Part shown: one piece after another, positions 12,106-25,036 of the stretch | How the letters are laid out: every line of letters starts with the position of its first letter | How positions within the stretch are numbered: the stretch's first letter is position 1 | Source of the DNA: Rotaria macrura | Lineage: Eukaryota > Rotifera > Eurotatoria > Philodinida > Philodinidae | Direction: 5' to 3' | Assembly (NCBI GenBank): GCA_900239685.1 | Contig: OENT01000127.1 | Coordinates: 124,001 to 188,000, forward strand | DNA: 64,000 nt | Notes under the pieces: model-generated | Databases searched by the model: none | Seen by the model: the letters and a program-made list of their open reading frames with translations, nothing else | What the model was told of the DNA's origin: nothing | Translations under genes and position numbers: made by a program

Positions 12106-15100
12106 ATGTATTTAAGACTTATTTCCGCTCGCTTCCTTTCAAAAGTTTTTCATCTCATTGTCATTGCACTGTGTTTTTGGAGTTGGGTATGTTGTGAATG
12201 ATTGAATCTTAAAAATTTAACTGCGCTGATTTCTCTCTCTCTCTCTTTTGCTTTTTGCAGGATCGCAATGCAGCTGCGTGTGGAAATGATGGATCATATA
12301 ATTCTTATAAAAATCAGTAAAATCACAAAAATAGTTCAAATTAAAACTGTTCATGATCGCAATTCTTTTCGTCATGTTTAGATTATTTGCTGCATATATT
12401 TTATCGATTATATTTTGCGTCTTTGAACTTGTACCATTAATTATTGGTATTACATCGATAAACTTTGCTCGTTCGTTTGTTGGTATGTAGAATAAATATG
12501 ACGTATACTCTTATTCAAGAGTATACTTTGTTTCCCATGAATCTTGATGTCAATCAGAGTTAAATATCTGAGAATTCATCTGCAAATATTCGATGGATAT
12601 GTGTGTATCAATGGTGAAATTATTCAAGATGCCATTCCCGAGCAATCGAAATGATCACATGGTAGATTTGACAGAAGTGTTGAGTCGATTAATCATTCGA
12701 TTTGTTGCTATTGATAATGAGAATTTCGAGTAAAAATTATTTCGAAGTTGATCAAACCGTCGATGAACCAAACCATTTTCACAACTTAAAATATCAACGT
12801 ACCAAAAACATAAGAAAACTATAGAATAATATCGAGCAGTAGAAAATTTACAGAGAGTAGGACATTTTCAAGAGATATACTTTCATAATTAATTTCTATC
12901 GTATAAAATATTCAGAAAAAATAGCCTAACTAAATACCAGTTGCACGCCAGGAATCTGTCAAGATGATGTAATCATCATCATCATGCAAGAAAATGCTTT
13001 TACCTTTTTGATTAATGAAGCAGTATAATTTGAGAAAAAAATTTAATAATGAACAATAAATAATTATTCTTATAAGAGAAGAGGCACATGATATGGTTTA
13101 GAAACAGAATTTTTTACTATTGCACAGTTGCAAGAAGAGAAAAATCTTCGTTTACCTGTGTCACACTGCAAGGATACTGTCTTACTGTTTGAGAAGTTTA
13201 TGAAAAAAAACCAGAGTCCATTGTAATCTCGTTATGTAAAGAGTTTAAGATAGATATTACATGATGATGCCAATCAATTCAGTTAGCCAGAAAAATACTA
13301 TTAATCAGAATGCTATGATCTATATAAATTTAATTTTGGAATTTTTCCTAAAATAAAGTTGTAATTGATTATTACGTAGATAGCCATGAAAATATTCAGT
13401 CGATGAAAATAGTTGTACGAAGTGATCAATCATGAAGTGGGAAAACACTTGTATTTCCTTTAACAGAGCTTTCATAGTTTTATTTTCTATCGAGTTTCGT
13501 ATTCATATATATATATATGCATATATATTATACAGGCATGCACCAAATCCTGTTTTTAAGGGATAAAGATGACTTATTTTCTATGTGAAGAACCGTCAGT
13601 TCTTGTCAAATCTTCGGGTGCTCTCTACTCAAGCTTTATCGCTCTATCTGATACAATAAATGAATATGTCAAATCTAACATTAAAATGTGCAGGACTTAA
13701 TCGAAAATTCACGTTTTTTGGTCAAATCCTACAATTTTTAAAGGACGATCTGACATGTCCATATATTGTATCAGATAGAGCAATCAGGCTCGAGTAGAGA
13801 GCATCCGAGGATTTGACAAGAACTGACGGTTCTTCACATCGAAAATGAGTCATCTTTATCCCTTAAAAACAGGATTTGGTGCATGCATATATATAAAGAT
13901 AATTATACGATAAAAAAATTCCCATTTTCCTTCATTTGACTTTGCTCCAATGTCAAGATGGTACATTTTGTATTGTTTTCAGTAGACGGACGATATCTGT
14001 CAACGTATTTGTTAGACTAATAGTAGATACGCGTTAGCGACCAATGTTTCACAAAGAAAATTCAGTTGGCAATGAACACATTCATGACTTGAGTGTGTGT
14101 GTGAGAATCAAGGCATCGCCATTTTTGAATCGACTGTTGTTCTAATCTGTAAGTTTTTTAATCGTTTGAAATATTTTCGAACTCTATTTGTTAGATTCAT
14201 CGATGGATTCTGTTATCATTTCTTGAAAACTAGTATGGAAAATATTGTATTTTTAAGTTTTGATTTTTGAAAAATTTCAACCTGCTTTCTAAAAGGGTCA
14301 TCGAATTTTATAGAATAGTTTGTTTCGTACGTTCGATGTACATTTTATAAGCATAGGCTATATGCAGTATTCTCTAACTACAATTCTTTCTCTGCACCGT
14401 AGGGAACAGTTATTGAACATAATTTAACTACTTTTGATAGAACGTTTGCGTTTGAAAATTATATTTTTAAGTGAAAATTTAACACAAAGGTAGATTGTCG
14501 TCTTTAGCTACAAGGAACTAAAATAATATGTGTAGAAAATTTCAAAGTTGTGCACTATTTTCTATCTAATCTACTTGTTAGTCATTATCGACCTTTTCAT
14601 CATTGTCGTGTAGCCTGACTCATGATCCTTTATTGTTCAAGAGATAAACTCGTGTACACGCATGATGAGAATTAGTTGTTCTTGATCGATTGATGGCATG
14701 TCGTGTTTGTGTCTGGTCAGGCATTGCATTCGGAAAATTTTACGATACACTGAATAATTATGGAGAGACATTTTGTAAAATCCCAATAAATTCTGTCGAG
14801 TAATTATTTATCTTCGGATTATATTCTACCTATCGTTTTTAACGACTGTAGTCTCAAAAAAGATGGTTGAGTTGATAAAGCATATTTATAAATTCCTGTG
14901 GAATGCGAACTAGAAATGAATGATACATAAGAATTTTAAATGAATGTACGAAAATCTCAATAAGCTTCTCGTCGTTCACATATTCCAGCATGATTTTGTA
15001 TACTCTGTATTCAAGTTCGAATGATTTCAATGATACTTGTCACTACTTGCGAACTGCATGCAGATACATGTTTCAATATTTAACTCTTGTAGTGACTTTT

Positions 15101-15338
15101 ATTCATAGGGGAATGAAGATAGGAAGAATATTACTTTTGGAGAAAATTATAAATAATTTATTTCGTTTTCTTTAAAGCAATACTTGTTCATTTATCTGGT
15201 GCTATTGGTCTCGTATTTTTTCTTCTGCAACATCAATGTGCTGTACGTATTTGGCCGATATTTGTTCTATGTAGTTGTGTACCATTAATAATTGAATATG
15301 CAGCAGCTATTTATAAAATTGTTCGTGGTCGTTTGTAA
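12106..15338 (+). CDS. TMEM107: TMEM107-like tetraspan ciliary transition-zone protein, copy 1
   Basis: Four exons (12106-12186, 12261-12316, 12382-12482, 15178-15338) with intron phases 0, 2 and 1 give 132 residues; vertebrate TMEM107 has about 140. Four hydrophobic segments are visible: FLSKVFHLIVIALCFW, then FAAYILSIIFCVFELVPLII, then VHLSGAIGLVFFLL, then IWPIFVLCSCVPLIIEY. Family hallmarks are the RFL...HL start, an acidic residue inside the second segment (FEL), the H.SGAIGL motif and Glu in the fourth segment. TMEM107 belongs to the MKS module of the ciliary transition zone, where it helps gate membrane-protein entry. The third intron is about 2.7 kb and contains a hairpin element (13536-13886). 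A poly(A) signal AATAAA lies about 15 nt after the stop (15353). A paralogue with the same architecture lies at 23549-25036. Confidence 0.85.
13536..13886. mobile_element. MITE-like inverted repeat inside TMEM107 intron 3
   Basis: The left arm 13536-13676, starting GCATGCACCAAATCCTG, is repeated as the reverse complement at 13747-13886, ending CAGGATTTGGTGCATGC, around a loop of about 70 nt. By eye close to nine in ten positions match. The total length is about 351 bp with no coding potential. It sits in TA-rich sequence, so a short TA target duplication cannot be told from background. On the pre-mRNA it would form a long hairpin. Confidence 0.75.
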
Positions 15339-18263
15339 TAAGAACATTAAATAATAAAAGCATTTTTTTTCGTCTTTAAGTTTGAAAATATTTTCTTGTT
15401 TCGAGTAACGGTTTTATTTTGTGTATTATATCGAGTTCAATATAATAGAGAAAACATTTATTAGAGTCCATGCAAAGCAGATTGAAATAGAATATCGTTC
15501 TTTTTTTTCGGGCGTTTGTTTACTTTGGTTTCTGAAAAGAAGAATGCTTGTCCAATTAAAATCCATTTTTGATTGATTCACCTACTATTCCCTCATCCCT
15601 TTTCTTTTTTGTTTAGAGTTTCGATGCCTTAGAAATGTTACGAGGTTAATAAAATACATTTCTTCTTGATATTGTTTTAAAAGTTTTTTAGATTTTATTT
15701 TCAAAGAAAAATTATCAAAATAGATGACGTAAAAGACAACGATATGCCATTGAAGAATTCATAAGAATTATTTGTGACTGAATAATTTATTTACATTTCA
15801 GAAAAAAGCATGAAACAAAGCAGTTGTTCATTATGCTTGAGAGCAATTCGAATGGCTATATTCTAATGAAAGTATACAATTGCATTATAAAGATAGCAAA
15901 GATGAGACAGAGATTATCGAGCTTTAGTTTATTGTGAAAGTAAACTAGAACTTCATAATTCATCGTCAAGGTGAAAAATTTTCGCCAACTATGTCTAATG
16001 CATGTTTGTATATTTTTTCGCATAGAAACTGCGTCATTATTCATCCATACACTTTACAGAGGCGTTTTTTTTCTCAAGTATGAGGTCCTTGAACAATCGT
16101 TTTGTTCATGTTAAAAAGATACCATTAACGGAAAAATTACAAAAAAACTTCAATACACAGGTGAGCGGAATGAAAATAGATTGAGTTGAGTAAACATAAC
16201 AAGAATGAAAATCAATAAAGACTAAGTATTGAATTGAAGATAAAAGTTGTCTGATTTTCGCCAAGCCTATGTTTATTTGTCATGCCACTTTAAATTCCTC
16301 TTCAGTCATTGCATGTCAATAATAAAATTCACACCTGTCTGTCTGGCTATAAAAAAAATAGTCTTTTCGCTTCAGTTCAATATCGATTTACAATGCATTG
16401 TTAGCGAACATTATTCAAATAAGTTGTGCCATATGAGACAAAAGCCATTTATAATCTTTGTCTATGCTATCTATCAAGATTTTAACAATCGAGAGATAAT
16501 TTGAAGTAGTATTTAAATATGTGTTCATATAAGATTTGTTAGGTAATAAAAGACGATTTCGTCCTTTTTTGACTAGGAAACTTATATTGCCATATGATAG
16601 CCTTGTTTTGTCGATAGATTTGTTTAATTGTTAATCCTCATGGATAAACAGATTGTATAAACTGTCTCCAAGTTCTCATTGACATAATCTTAATCTCATA
16701 CTGATTTAATATGTAGAAAAATTAAGTAACCGTTTCTCTCCTCACATCATGTTGTTTTTTTTTTCGTTTTATATTGATGATCAAATATTGTATTTGAAAC
16801 CTTAGTTTAGAAGAAAATGTATGATTAAGACTCGCTTTTTTATGTTGTATTGATACATGTAGTGTTCTTTCGCGCTCGTTATATTTCAATGACTATTTAA
16901 CAGTATAACGTCGTCTCTGACAACGACGTGACGTGGGCTGCTCTCTTCACTTTTATTTGCTTTGGAGAAAATATAACAGAGCTTTTGTTGGCTTTAAGCT
17001 CATGTCTATATATATGTCGTGCAACTACGAGAAAAGTATATACATATTCACGTATTGGTTCAAAAAAAAGACAGAATAATAAAAGGGGTCATATTGAACA
17101 TGAAGAATAACAGCGAGAAAAGTAGTAAGACAAAGAGTAAAGAAATTAGTCTCCTCCTTGTCGATTTAATCCCACAACTAACAGTTTGAACATGTAAAGA
17201 AATGAGAGTGAAGAGCAATTAGAATGACTCTTTTGTCATATTGATCGATCATCAAGCCTAAACTAATCCTTCAGGTCGGCTATCGAATCATTCATTCGTC
17301 GTTCTCTTGTTTAATTATCTAATGGAACGCGTGCTTCAATCATTTGATATAGTAGTTCGCTTAATAATCGACATGAATCTATGCCATTTTTTTGTTGATC
17401 AGATTTATTTTGATGTTTACACATTTTTTCGTTTTTATTTCATTTTGTAGAAAAAAAAGAAATAAATGTATGCTTCACATTTTTTCTATCGAAACGTCAT
17501 CAATCTTCGTTCTTTTTTAGTCGTACGTAGACGTGAAAAATAACTTGCTGGTAAGAAGGCAGTAGATGGACGGGGTAGCACTTAATAGTGGTGAACAACA
17601 GAGATTCTATACATGTATATATATATACATACTCATAAATACACTCACTTCAAGTAGTTCGAAACACATACAAGTAGAATTTTTTTAGTCGCCATTTTTT
17701 TAACGATTCTGTACGCTTACAGACAAGTTTCGATTAAAATATTTGACATTCAACAGAGCATGCAGTTTTTCTTTTCATATGTCTTACTGTTGAAAAAAAG
17801 TAAACAAGAAAGACAGAAGAATTTGATACTATTTTGAGATCTTTGCAATAATGAACTGCAATGAAACTAACGACAATACATGTCACAGTTATTTTTGTCG
17901 ATTAATTTTATATTTTTATTGTAACAAAGAATAAGAGAAAGAGACAAAGAGAAAGAAAAAGAGCAATAATATAAACGATTGAAATGCGTTTATTTTAGTT
18001 GAATATTCAACATATTGTCAAAATAATTGACGATGCATGTTTGGAAGAGAAAGAAACGAAATGTCAAACATATTCTCTTTTGTCGTTGTTGTTCACTAGT
18101 GATCAATATAAATTTTATTGCTTTCTCTCTATTGCAGATGTATGTATTGTTAAATGATAGAGAGACACAAGTAATAGAAATTATCCGTCTTTAGTACTTA
18201 AAACACTAGACAAATGAATCGAATTTTGTGATCGGTATATCAATAAACGAATTCAAAGATAAG
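15339..18263. other. Intergenic region (2.9 kb)
   Basis: Holds the short 3' UTR of TMEM107 copy 1 and the 5' region of the RING gene. Open frames at 16247-16504 and 16928-17110 show no family motif or supporting splice structure. A 3' splice-like sequence, CTCTATTGCAG, at about 18127-18137 precedes the RING start by about 125 nt and may end a 5' UTR intron or mark a trans-splice site. Confidence 0.5.
15353..15358 (+). terminator. Poly(A) signal of TMEM107 copy 1
   Basis: AATAAA 15 nt after the TAA stop codon, in the expected position for a very short 3' UTR. Confidence 0.6.
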
Positions 18264-21200
18264 ATGTCGCGTGTGGCAACTAATAACTATTCAACATCAC
18301 GTTATGGTAATGGGGTTGGACAATCGAAGACATCTTCATTAAATCATCCTTTGATTAATACAAATACTAAACCAAGTGTAACTAATGGAAGTGGTCAAAG
18401 CGTTACGGTACGTAGTGCAGCACCACCACTTGTACAAAAAGAAACTGTACATGCTTGTCCACTATGCAATGGGGAATACAAAGATCCTCGGGTATTACCG
18501 TGTACTCATACATATTGTTTGAACTGTATTCGAGAGAAGTTGATCAATGACAATCGAGTTACATGTCCAAAATGCCAGCAACAAGTAAGTTTTCTTTTCA
18601 TATCTTTCGAATGAATGCGTCTTTTTTTACTTTGTATATTACTTTTTTTTTCTACCAAGAAGTTCTATGAAAAAAAAGGTTTTCGATGACTTAGAAGAAA
18701 AAAAGAACCTTTTTCTTGAAGAAATAAAAGATAAGAGTACTTATAATTGTCCTCGAGCATTTCGTAAGTAAGAATCAGCAAACATAAACTAGGGAAAGAA
18801 GAAAAAACGTCGAAGTTACTTGTTTTCATTCGTTTCTTTTCTTTTTTCTGCGGCATAAATTCACCAAAAAAAAAAGGTATTACTTTGAAAATAAAGAATC
18901 AGAAATATATATGTGTGTTTCCTTTCGTTCGTTTATTTTCTGCGGTAGCGTGAAAAACCGAAAAAGTGTTTTCTAGGTTCAACCCTTCGACGAAAACGAA
19001 TTAAATAATTTACCGAGAAATCTTATTTTAAGTCAAGAATGGCGTATGAATGTTCCATCTGTACCATCAATACCAGCCCCTAAAAAACCGGTTACATATC
19101 AATCTATTGTTCCAACATCAACATCAATGCCTCATCATAACGATAAACGTAAATCAAGTATAGCAGAAACTACTAGCCACGATTCAATATCCAGCACAAC
19201 AAAAGCACATGGGATTAATGCACTTGTTCATGCATTTAGTAAACCCTCCACAGGCAGCGGTAAATCGAGTAGACGTTCATCTCGCTCGCACAGTGTATCT
19301 AGTACTACGGCACCTGTTGTTTCAAATTTGGTAAAAATCTATTCTGAAGCTACATCCACACAGCCACTACCGAAATCAAGAAGTGAAAGTATTACATCAA
19401 CAGGAAGAAACGATGAACTAGTACGAATTTTCGAACAAGCAACAAATCGTTCACAACAACAGCAAAAACAACAGCAAAACCGGAAACCAACATCAATTGT
19501 TAGACGCCCATCCCAAGCACGTGAAGAAGCTAATGAAGATATGACATGGGATACTCTTGTGCATGGGTAGGTTCATATAGAAGAATACTGAAGGAATTTT
19601 ATTTTTTTAACTGTGGAAATGATATATTGTAGAACTGTTCCGATGGCTCCTCCAGTGCCTGATAAATGGCATAATGCAACGGAAAATCTTCATAATCCTC
19701 CTCAAGCACCTGAACGTCCATTATCAGCAGCAACATCTGATCGAAATTCTAATATTGAAAATCTTCGTAACATAATTTCATCTGTAAATCAACATGCGCG
19801 TGACGGAATTCCTCCATCACTTCCACAAGGACCTGTTTCAGCTTCTCATACACATAGCCGACCTTCAACTGCATCACGTTCCCAACATGATTTTGATGAT
19901 GTTGATGACTACGATGATGATGACGATGATGATGATGATGATGATGTCGAAAATCCACTTTTTACACCAGTCATCTATGCTAATTTACCAACACGAGAAT
20001 ACAATCATCAAGATAGTCATACTGATAGTATCCGAAGTAATGCGAGTAGTTCGACAGTGAAAAACTCGCCTGGTCCATCAACTTTGAAGACGAATCAACA
20101 AAGATTGAGTAACGCATCAACTCCACAGAAAAAACAGGAACAAGTTGACAAATTGTCCTATCGCACTCCGTCAGTAACTTCTCAATCACAATCGGGGCAA
20201 TCTCCGGAACGAATCCTTCCACCAATTATCCAAACACTTGACTTTGGTCGTGATGAAATGCATCAACGACGATCTCCATCAGTCTTATCAATTAGATCGT
20301 CTTCATCTGAAGAGGCCAATGAAAAAATGCATGGCGATCAGGTAAATCATGTCTGTTTTTAACATTCTTCTAGATATAACTCAATTGTTGAATTAAAATG
20401 AAGAGCAATGATGAAGTTCGTTCAAGTTGACTCATCCTCGAAAATGTACAGATTAAAATAATCACTGAATCGACAAAGTTCTCCAGCATCTTCGATGCGT
20501 CTATCCTATTCTCATGAAAAATGTTATTTTTCTCTCTAAATAATCAAAATATGATTTGCTTGATTTCCCTCTATTTTGTACTCAAGGGTTTTAGTAAGCG
20601 AAGAAAAGGTGATTCGATGTATGAAAAATGTTTTAAAGCCAAAAGCATATAAAGTACTTGAGAAATTACGCTCTTGAAGTATTTTATTTACAGACTTTGA
20701 ATATTCTTCTTCTGAAATATTATCATTTTCTTTTTTACAAACTTAGCCTACTTTGTTATCAACCGAACGCTTTAAATCAGTTATCGACATTCCCCTTGCT
20801 CCCACAAACAATGCATCACGTACTCATTCACAAGGTAATAGTGGTTTATCTACTCCAACAAATCGACCAGCATCAAGATCGAGTGAACGTGATCCATATC
20901 ATATTACTCCAACCAAAACCGTAACACTAATACCAACACCGATACAACCACCACCACCGCCACCACCACCCATACTCGTGCCACCACCACCACCACCGCC
21001 AACAACAACAACAACGACAACAACCGTAGCGGTATCATCACGTGTTGATAATTTGCTATCGGATCAAAAACGTTTAGAACGTGAAATAGACGAACAGATT
21101 AAGCGTTTAAAATATGATTATGATGACATACGTAAACAAATCAGTCGTAAAGAATCTTCAATACATAATGAAGTTAAGAATATGGCGGCGAATCTTGATG

Positions 21201-23144
21201 ATAATATTACTGTACATTATCAACGACAACAAAAAGTGTATGCTGATTTAGCTACTGATACAAATACAATTGGTAATGAATTAGAACGCTTGAAATCTGT
21301 AACGAATACGAATAACAATAACAAACAACAATTATGGGACAATTTGGAAAAAATTGAATTCAACATAAGAAATATTCGTCGGGCTGTAGAACAACAAAAA
21401 CAATCTCGTAATGCCTTAACATTTTCCGAAGGACATCGAGCTATAGAAGCTGATACAATTGGACAAGTAACTTACCATGACATAGAACGTAATCGACAGT
21501 TGGATACATCACCACCTCCACTGCCACCGATTCCAACATCATTTCAAATTGAACAAACTTCATCAAATATTGTACCATATAAATATATTAAAATAGATCA
21601 TCTATCAACATTAGAACCTGAAGCTATTGCCATAACAGAAAACAATAAAAAAATCTTATTAGGTATATGTAATAAACTATTCATACTGAATGATTATGGT
21701 GAAACACTTAAAACAATTCAACTAGCACCAAGTATACGTGGTATAACTATATCGAAAAAATATCAATCACAAAACATTGCCTACATAGCACATGATGAAT
21801 CAGTTAGCATGATTGACATTGATAGTGGACAAACATTGGATTGTGTTAAAGGTATGTGAAAAACGTCAATGAGATTTGTAGTGAACAATACTTTGGTTTA
21901 TTATTTTCTTCATCTATTATTAGAAACAGATACAAGTGGTCAATCAGGTACATTCCTACCATTGGGCATCGATTCAGACAGTGTACGTGGCGATGTTTAC
22001 GTTTGCGATTATCGAAATTCGTGTGTAATTAAATTTGATGAGAAACTTGAATTTATTACGCAATGGCGAATTTATAATCATTCCGATCAATATGATGAAG
22101 GTATTTGATTGGAAAAGCACCATTTGTTTTTTTGGAAAATAACATGCTCAATGGAATATTTTAGCTCGACCAAAATTGATTTCAGTGTATGGACAAAGAC
22201 TATACATGATTATTGAACATTCATGTAAACCGTTTTATAATCAAGGTAAATTATAAATGTGAAACTGGTCCACAACACTAGATCATTCTACTTCTGTTAC
22301 ACTGATCTCAATGAGAATCGCATATACTCTTGAATATTACAGCTTGTAATAAGATGTTTTCTATTGCAATGATCTTCGTAGTGGATGTGCTTGATAGAAC
22401 AACATCGAATTCTGAAGAATTCTATTCAGTTCATTTCATAGGAAATTTAGAACCACTGCGAACATTGTTGATACGAGCCGTTCTGAGTTGGAAAATTTTG
22501 AAAAATATATCTCTAAGAAATCAATAGTATTTAGAGTTTCAAAATCTCTTAATTCTAACTAATTCTACTCAAGACAAGTATGTCATTTGTATCTGTTGTG
22601 TGCTCGATGTACTTGTTCACAAACGTTTACTATTTTTATTTTTCTAACATTGTCACAATGTCGAATAGCTCATCTTAACTTTCATCTCTAGTGAAGTTAA
22701 AAACAAATAAGAATTGTACGTTATCTATTTTTAGGTATTGCCTATACGTTTTCACTTCATATATGTGACGCTAATTCGGGTGATATCATAAAGATAATCG
22801 ATGCTGATCTATTAGGAACTCAACGTCTTCGTTGGCCATGTTCTGTTCAAGCAGTAAGCAACGACAAATGTTATATACTAGATACGATGACATCAGGCAA
22901 ATATTTTAACGGTCAATGGCAAAAGCATTGGTCACGTGTACTTGAAATTAAACAAGATGGCGAACATCTTGCAACAGAATTATTTCAACTAGATAGTGAA
23001 GCAGCAACGATGGCCATGACGAAACAAGTCATGATTATTGCTGCCAATGGTGACATACTCTTTGTTGATTTAAGTTTTCTTTACAAAAATCTATCCCCAC
23101 AACAACACATTAGTTACGATCAAAATTATCAAAATTTACCATGA
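18264..23144 (+). CDS. RING-finger, coiled-coil, beta-propeller (TRIM/NHL-like) protein, putative E3 ligase
   Basis: Seven exons (18264-18584, 18977-19566, 19633-20341, 20747-21851, 21924-22100, 22165-22245, 22735-23144) join in frame to 1130 residues. A C3HC4 RING occupies residues 65-104 (C65, C68, C80, H82, C85, C88, C101, C104). It is followed by an LPRNLIL segment like the post-RING region of TRIM proteins, but no B-box Cys/His set is present. A long Ser/Thr-rich disordered region follows, with a poly-Asp tract near 391-412 and two Pro runs near 608-625. A Lys/Glu-rich coiled coil spans about 640-760. The last 310 or so residues (from about 820) show repeated strand patterns such as GDVYVCDYRNSCVIKFD, suggesting an NHL-type propeller. 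RING proteins of this layout are usually ubiquitin ligases with the propeller as substrate or RNA binder. The ATG at 18264 was chosen because the frame has a stop upstream and no earlier ATG. Confidence 0.8.
19905..19945. repeat. GAT trinucleotide repeat coding poly-Asp
   Basis: Tandem GAT/GAC triplets within exon 3 of the RING gene encode an uninterrupted Asp run, likely to be length-variable. Confidence 0.8.
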
Positions 23145-23548
23145 ACTTAACCTTTCTTCTTTTGGACAGTTACATCTTTTTTTATTTCTTTCAACGAAGA
23201 CAATGCTCGACAAATCATTAATTTTAATTTCTTTCCTTTTCTCTTTCGATTTAAATAATAATGGCTTGTTTTACACTTGTTCTAATACACACATTTCGTT
23301 TCATTTAAAGCAGCCGACATACAACGAAGCTTGAATCTCTCTCGTTTCCTCATTTTTTCTCTTTTGCTAGCATATTGTGTACTTTATTTCACTTACATTG
23401 TCCTTGTGAGGTATATTATTTCGTTGTCTTTTTATTTGCTTTCCTCAATGTTTTTAATCTTATAATGAAAATAAAAGGCTCTCTCTCGTATTTTTTTCCT
23501 CAAGGAAATTCTTATTAAGATCTGCTGGTAGTCGTATTTATTTTCCAG
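23145..23548. promoter_or_regulatory. Short same-strand spacer between RING gene and TMEM107 copy 2
   Basis: 404 nt separates the RING stop codon from the next ATG. It contains the only good poly(A) signal (AATAAA, 23470-23475) and, just 70 nt further, a polypyrimidine-AG sequence (TTTATTTTCCAG) that abuts the ATG at 23549. This is an operon-like arrangement in which the downstream mRNA could receive its 5' end by splicing. Confidence 0.5.
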
Positions 23549-25036
23549 ATGCTAACAGCGAGCGGAATCTTTGCGCGCTTTACAGCCATGTCTGCACATC
23601 TTTCTATACTGATTATGATTTTCAAGGAACGAGTAAGTATATTTACATTATTAGCTTCGTATCTCAGTTAAGATCATTGCTAGAGTCCTAAATTTTGTCT
23701 ATCTCTATGTTTCACTAAATATATAGCACGATAATATCATTGCTATCGCATTATATACTAGTAGAAATCGATTGCTATCATTCTTGATTCTATTGCAACG
23801 ATTATCAATCTGTCGAAATACTCATACGTAGAAACAAACAGTCTTCACACGATTGATAGTTTTACAAATTCTCTTAGCAATGTTCAGCTTTTTTTAAAAT
23901 CGAAATGTAAAGCTTTTTACGATTCGTATTAGAGAACTATTATATATTTACTAATAAAAGAATCATTGAAAGTAGAAAGAATCGTCTGATTAGTCACACT
24001 AGTGACCGATCGATGGATCTCGACGATATTTAATTGGATTTCTCACGTAACTAATACTGATCATAATGATCACAATTATTGAAACATCTAATGTATCGCT
24101 GCCAAATTTGTATGACGCAATCGTAAAGGCATAGAACTACACACAGTGATAGGTATACTGATCAACAATATCCTTTTCCATCATGATAAAAATATTCACG
24201 ATGCACCACCGTTAGATATTTTTCCAAGCCAATGTATAAGATAGAAGTAGTTTTCTAGGTCTACAATCATGTTAGAATATGAGAATATTCAACTTCAGAT
24301 CTCCATCTTTTCTTCTAACGAAGTCACACAAAAAATAACTTACAATCAACGTTGACTTATACAAACTTCTTTAAACATTTTCTAGAATGTTCATTAGATC
24401 CAATAGTGATCTTCACTAGTCTTCTCGTAGTATTCACAGGAGATTTTCTGTCATATTAGTGCGTCGCTTCAAATATTTAGGTAGAAGAAAAGAGCAACCA
24501 TGTTTGTTAACGATCTTGAACCTGATAGAATCATCATAGATTATGATTCCTTCAACTAATATGCATGTTTTCTTATCTATAAAATAAATCATTCTTTCAA
24601 TATGTCATTTAGGATCAGTACGTTGTTAATTGTAATTTTCCAAGTAGTGAAAAAAGTCTGACCGATACACGGTAATATTCTCATAATAGAATTTCATTTT
24701 AATAAACATTTTATTTATAAGATTTATAATTGCATTATCATTTTCAATTATATTACTACTTATCGAACTTATTATATTTTTACTTGGACCAAGTTTACTT
24801 CGGAATAAAGTTACATTTGCTGGTATGTAATTCTATGGCAAACACATCTGATTCATGATTGTTGATTTTTATCTTTAATAGCAACCATAATACATTCAAG
24901 TGGCGCCATAGCACTTTCTTTTATGGTTTTTACAAGTTGGTGTAGTGTTTCATTCTGGCCTGTGTTTGCTCTTTGCAGTATTATACCTTTCTTCATTGAA
25001 GTTTTCAATGCGATTGCATACAATATATCTACGTAA
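23549..25036 (+). CDS. TMEM107-like tetraspan protein, copy 2
   Basis: Four exons (23549-23632, 24613-24671, 24722-24822, 24882-25036) with intron phases 0, 2 and 1, the same phases as copy 1. Exon 3 is 101 nt in both, and both proteins total 132 residues. The sequence is clearly diverged: segment 2 reads FSIILLLIELIIFLLG, segment 3 HSSGAIALSFMVF and segment 4 FWPVFALCSIIPFFIEV. The shared RF..M/V..HL start, in-membrane Glu residues, H.SGAIxL and W-P-x-F-x-L-C-S motifs mark it as a paralogue of TMEM107. It probably also serves the ciliary transition zone, though it could have specialised. The first intron is about 980 nt. AATAAA lies at 25108, about 70 nt after the stop. Confidence 0.8.

Noticed and set aside
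19749..20225. His-rich and Met-rich open frames overlapping the RING gene
   Set aside because: They are shadows of the GAT repeat and of neighbouring coding sequence in other frames.
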